Assembly: GCA_030426685.1 (NCBI GenBank)
Contig: JAUHYC010000003.1
Location: 1-64,000 of the forward strand
Direction of reading: 5' to 3'
DNA length: 64,000 bases
Source: Alphaproteobacteria bacterium
GTDB taxonomy: Bacteria; Pseudomonadota; Alphaproteobacteria; Rhodobacterales; Rhodobacteraceae
In this document: positions 62,284 through 64,000 of the stretch, piece by piece
Numbering within the stretch: the stretch's first letter is position 1
How the letters are laid out: the number at the start of each line of letters is the position of its first letter
Translations under genes and position numbers: made by a program
Notes under the pieces: model-generated
The model's input: the letters and a program-made list of their open reading frames with translations, nothing else
Told to the model about the DNA's origin: nothing
Database searches by the model: none

Positions 62284-62314
62284 GGGCGGGTCCGAAACGA
62301 CCCGCCCTTTTTTT
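62284..62314 (+). terminator. Rho-independent terminator after the BI-1 family gene
   Basis: GGGCGGGTC-cgaaac-GACCCGCCC followed by seven T residues: a nine-pair GC-rich stem, 26 bases after the stop. Confidence 0.93.
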
Positions 62315-62332
62315 GTTTGATGGAGACCTGAT

Positions 62333-62812
62333 ATGCCCGTGACCCAACTCTGCCCCTCGCAAGCCGGTTGCCTGTTGCCGATGCTGCATCAGGTTCATGA
62401 TCTACACCTGGAACACCAACCGGAGCGCTATGCTCTTCTTCCTGCTGATCCGCAGATGTGCCGACATCTGGAAGAATGGTTGAGCCAGCCCAACATTTTT
62501 TCCCTGGTTTACGAAGACGAAGGCGCACTGCTCGGCTACGCAATATATGAGATAGAGCAGCGCGAAGCCACGCCGTTTCGTCGCGCGGAAGTCCGGGCAA
62601 TGCTGCATCAGATCTGCGTCGATCAGGACCATCGCGGGCGCGGTATCGGAACCGCTCTGATCGCAGAGGTCCGGGCGCATCTGGTTCGGAAAGATGGTCA
62701 GGTTCTGGCCGCCAGTTATGCCACATTCAACACCGCGTCTGCCAGACTCATGGCCAACGCAGGCTTACGTCCAGTCATGACTTTTGTGGAATGGCGGAAT
62801 TCGAAGATATAA
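62333..62812 (+). CDS. GNAT family N-acetyltransferase
   Basis: 159 residues. The acetyl-CoA loop is QDHRGRGIGTALIAEVRAH (about 102-120), preceded by the strand VRAMLHQICV. An alpha/beta C-terminus (NTASARLMANAGLRPVMTF) completes the fold. Substrate unknown. The opening MPVTQLCPSQAGCLLPML matches no specific subgroup. Between two strong terminators, so it is probably monocistronic. Confidence 0.85.
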   Translation: MPVTQLCPSQAGCLLPMLHQVHDLHLEHQPERYALLPADPQMCRHLEEWLSQPNIFSLVYEDEGALLGYAIYEIEQREATPFRRAEVRAMLHQICVDQDHRGRGIGTALIAEVRAHLVRKDGQVLAASYATFNTASARLMANAGLRPVMTFVEWRNSKI

Positions 62813-62815
62813 CGG

Positions 62816-62842
62816 AAAACCCCCGCCGTTCTGGCAGGGGTT
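62816..62842. terminator. Bidirectional terminator between the acetyltransferase and lipoprotein genes
   Basis: AACCCCCGCC-gttct-GGCAGGGGTT is a stem with one mismatched pair. The minus-strand side continues TTTTCC, so it fits the end of the lipoprotein gene best; it can also act after the acetyltransferase. Confidence 0.7.
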
Positions 62843-62868
62843 CGACCTTAATCGCGGGCTTGCTTGTC

Positions 62869-63375
62869 TCAGTGGCAGTTCAGGGGCACCGCAAAGCCGG
62901 AGCTGCGCGAGGACGAGCCCTTGCGGTAAACTTCTCCCGCTGGCAGGCAGCCGGTAAAGCGTTCGGTCTGCGCACCGAAGGCCGAGCCAATCGAGTTTTC
63001 GACCCGCGTATCGCCTTCGGCGGTGCGCAATACAGCGAACAGGCTGTTATTCACCTGAACCGTGCTGAGCAGCAGATTGGTGCTTTGTCCCGAAAGCTCA
63101 ACAGCTGAGGTGTCGGTCCGCCCTCCGTTCTCAATCGCCACTTTCGCCAGTTTGGACATCTCGGTCTCGTCCGAGGTCACACGTACCGTTGGAAGCTCGG
63201 CCAGTTCGGCAGGAATATTCGTTGCTTGAGGCACAAACGCCGCAGCGCCCTTGACCTCGGAGATGGTGCGCGGTTCGCCATCGATTCCAGTGAAACCAAC
63301 GCCTTCGCGATTAAACGGGTCTTCGCAAGCTGACAGGGTCAGAACGGCAAGTGCGGGCAACAAGATTTTTTTCAT
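62869..63375 (-). CDS. Hypothetical lipoprotein
   Basis: 168 residues. The signal (MKKILLPALAVLTLSAC) ends in a lipobox Cys at about residue 17. The mature protein has a disordered N-terminal part and a folded region containing VNNSLFAVLRTAEGDTRV, with two late Cys (GCLPAGEVY, PLNC). No known domain is recognised. The start at 63375 is chosen because the signal peptide begins there. Confidence 0.75.
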   Translation of the reverse strand: MKKILLPALAVLTLSACEDPFNREGVGFTGIDGEPRTISEVKGAAAFVPQATNIPAELAELPTVRVTSDETEMSKLAKVAIENGGRTDTSAVELSGQSTNLLLSTVQVNNSLFAVLRTAEGDTRVENSIGSAFGAQTERFTGCLPAGEVYRKGSSSRSSGFAVPLNCH

Positions 63376-63524
63376 GGCGGTCAACATTTTGGAAAGGGTT
63401 TCTCAAGCGTAGTGGCAGGGGTTGTAAAAAAGCAAGCCACCCGCGCTCAGAACACCTGACGGGCTGATGCGCCCCTGCAACGCCTTTGGAATAACCGGCG
63501 AGACCCGGTATCTAAACCTATGAA

Positions 63525-63558
63525 CAAAAAAGGACCCTGCATCGCAGGGTCCTTTTTG
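63525..63558. terminator. Terminator of rpmG
   Basis: AAAAAGGACCCTGC-atc-GCAGGGTCCTTTTT. The stem is nine GC-rich pairs flanked by A and T runs, working in either direction. It lies 25 bases beyond the rpmG stop. Confidence 0.9.
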
Positions 63559-63582
63559 GGAATGTTCAAGATGGAGGGCAGA

Positions 63583-63750
63583 TTACTTGATCTTGCCTTC
63601 CTTGTACTCGACATGCTTCCGAGCGACCGGGTCGTATTTACGAATGGTCATCTTCTCGGTCATGGTCCGCGCGTTCTTTTTGGTCACGTAGAAGTGGCCC
63701 GTGCCCGCGGTCGAGTTCAGACGGATCTTGATTGTCGTCGGCTTCGCCAT
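63583..63750 (-). CDS. rpmG: 50S ribosomal protein L33
   Basis: 55 residues, [20 protein letters not shown] to the C-terminus [11 protein letters not shown]. The length and sequence are those of bacterial L33, without the four zinc-binding Cys residues of the C+ type. GGAGAT stands before the ATG at 63750; the 84-codon track version is rejected. Terminated by the hairpin at 63525. Confidence 0.96.
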   Translation of the reverse strand: MAKPTTIKIRLNSTAGTGHFYVTKKNARTMTEKMTIRKYDPVARKHVEYKEGKIK

Positions 63751-64000
63751 GGTTATCTCCTGCGTCCGAAAAGGCAGGGGCCTTTCGGTTGAATCTTTAT
63801 GAGCGTGCGCTTTTACCTGCTGGCGCGCCCAAGTCAACCGGATTCGGTGCGATCATGGAACAATTCATACAACGCCCTCGGCATCCCGGATTTGGTGGGT
63901 TCACGGGTTTGTGATATGGTGCGCCTCAATCGGCATAGATGAACCGGCGCATTGGCTTTTGACCACCGAGGTCGGCGTCTGTCCAACAACACCACTCACG

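Noticed and set aside
63925-64000. Possible C-terminal end of a minus-strand gene (frame ending RRFIYAD then stop)
   Set aside because: Only 24 codons are visible at the window edge, with no family signal.
1-64000. CRISPR arrays, insertion sequences, prophage genes, rRNA genes
   Set aside because: No regular spaced repeats, transposase motifs, phage structural genes or rRNA sequence were seen.

Overview
The window reads as about 64 kb of chromosome from a marine alphaproteobacterium of the Roseobacter group (Rhodobacteraceae), most like Ruegeria. The reasons are the GC-rich coding style, the family-typical gene set (a PccR-type regulator beside pccB, a LolD/LolC pair, HdaA next to Ppx, an HTH protein of the PraR/SinR kind), small lipoproteins and hypothetical genes typical of roseobacters, and an osmolyte/choline-sulfate gene set. 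The assignment is inference from gene content; no 16S or marker phylogeny was possible. I see no prophage, insertion sequence, CRISPR array or rRNA operon. The region looks like ordinary core chromosome with a few decayed or unusual pieces.

Layout. 1-3.6 kb: the start of rlmB, tRNA-Tyr, a GT39-type membrane glycosyltransferase, a DUF2478 protein and an NnrU-family membrane protein. 3.7-7.8 kb: a glycine betaine/choline-type ABC importer (double-domain permease, ATPase, binding protein). Its binding-protein gene carries two point lesions, an in-frame amber stop and a lost start codon. 8-11 kb: tag, a metalloprotease-like lipoprotein, a small cytochrome c, a DUF606 membrane protein and lolD-lolC. 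12.4-24.8 kb: a small unknown gene, proS, a flavoprotein gene remnant, an AI-2E-family permease, hdaA, ppx, and a minus-strand run of housekeeping genes ending with methylmalonyl-CoA mutase, which is translationally coupled to a sulfotransferase-like gene.

25-34 kb is the propionyl-CoA module: pccA, pccB and the regulator pccR, with several small genes between them. Together with the mutase it forms the propionyl-CoA to succinyl-CoA route; methylmalonyl-CoA epimerase is not in the window. TTTGCAAA-type palindromes lie upstream of pccB and pccR. 34-38 kb is a betI-betC-betA cluster (choline-sulfate to choline to betaine aldehyde) without betB. An operator-like palindrome upstream of betI is repeated almost exactly in front of the ABC importer, which suggests one BetI regulon.

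38-64 kb: EamA exporter, the divergent argO/argP pair, an MFS protein, yebC, a four-gene transport/flavoprotein operon, a second SLC13-type permease, a YmdB-type phosphoesterase, a 2OG-Fe(II) oxygenase, 5-formyl-THF cyclo-ligase, MgtE, convergent guanine deaminase and 8-oxoguanine-deaminase-like genes, a HisN-like phosphatase, an XRE regulator, quinone oxidoreductase with a convergent LysR regulator, a DUF1127 peptide, a BI-1 family protein, an acetyltransferase, a lipoprotein and rpmG.

Starts were re-chosen from the ORF track where a Shine-Dalgarno sequence, signal peptide or family alignment favoured an internal codon. Family and function calls rest on recognition of motifs, not on a search.
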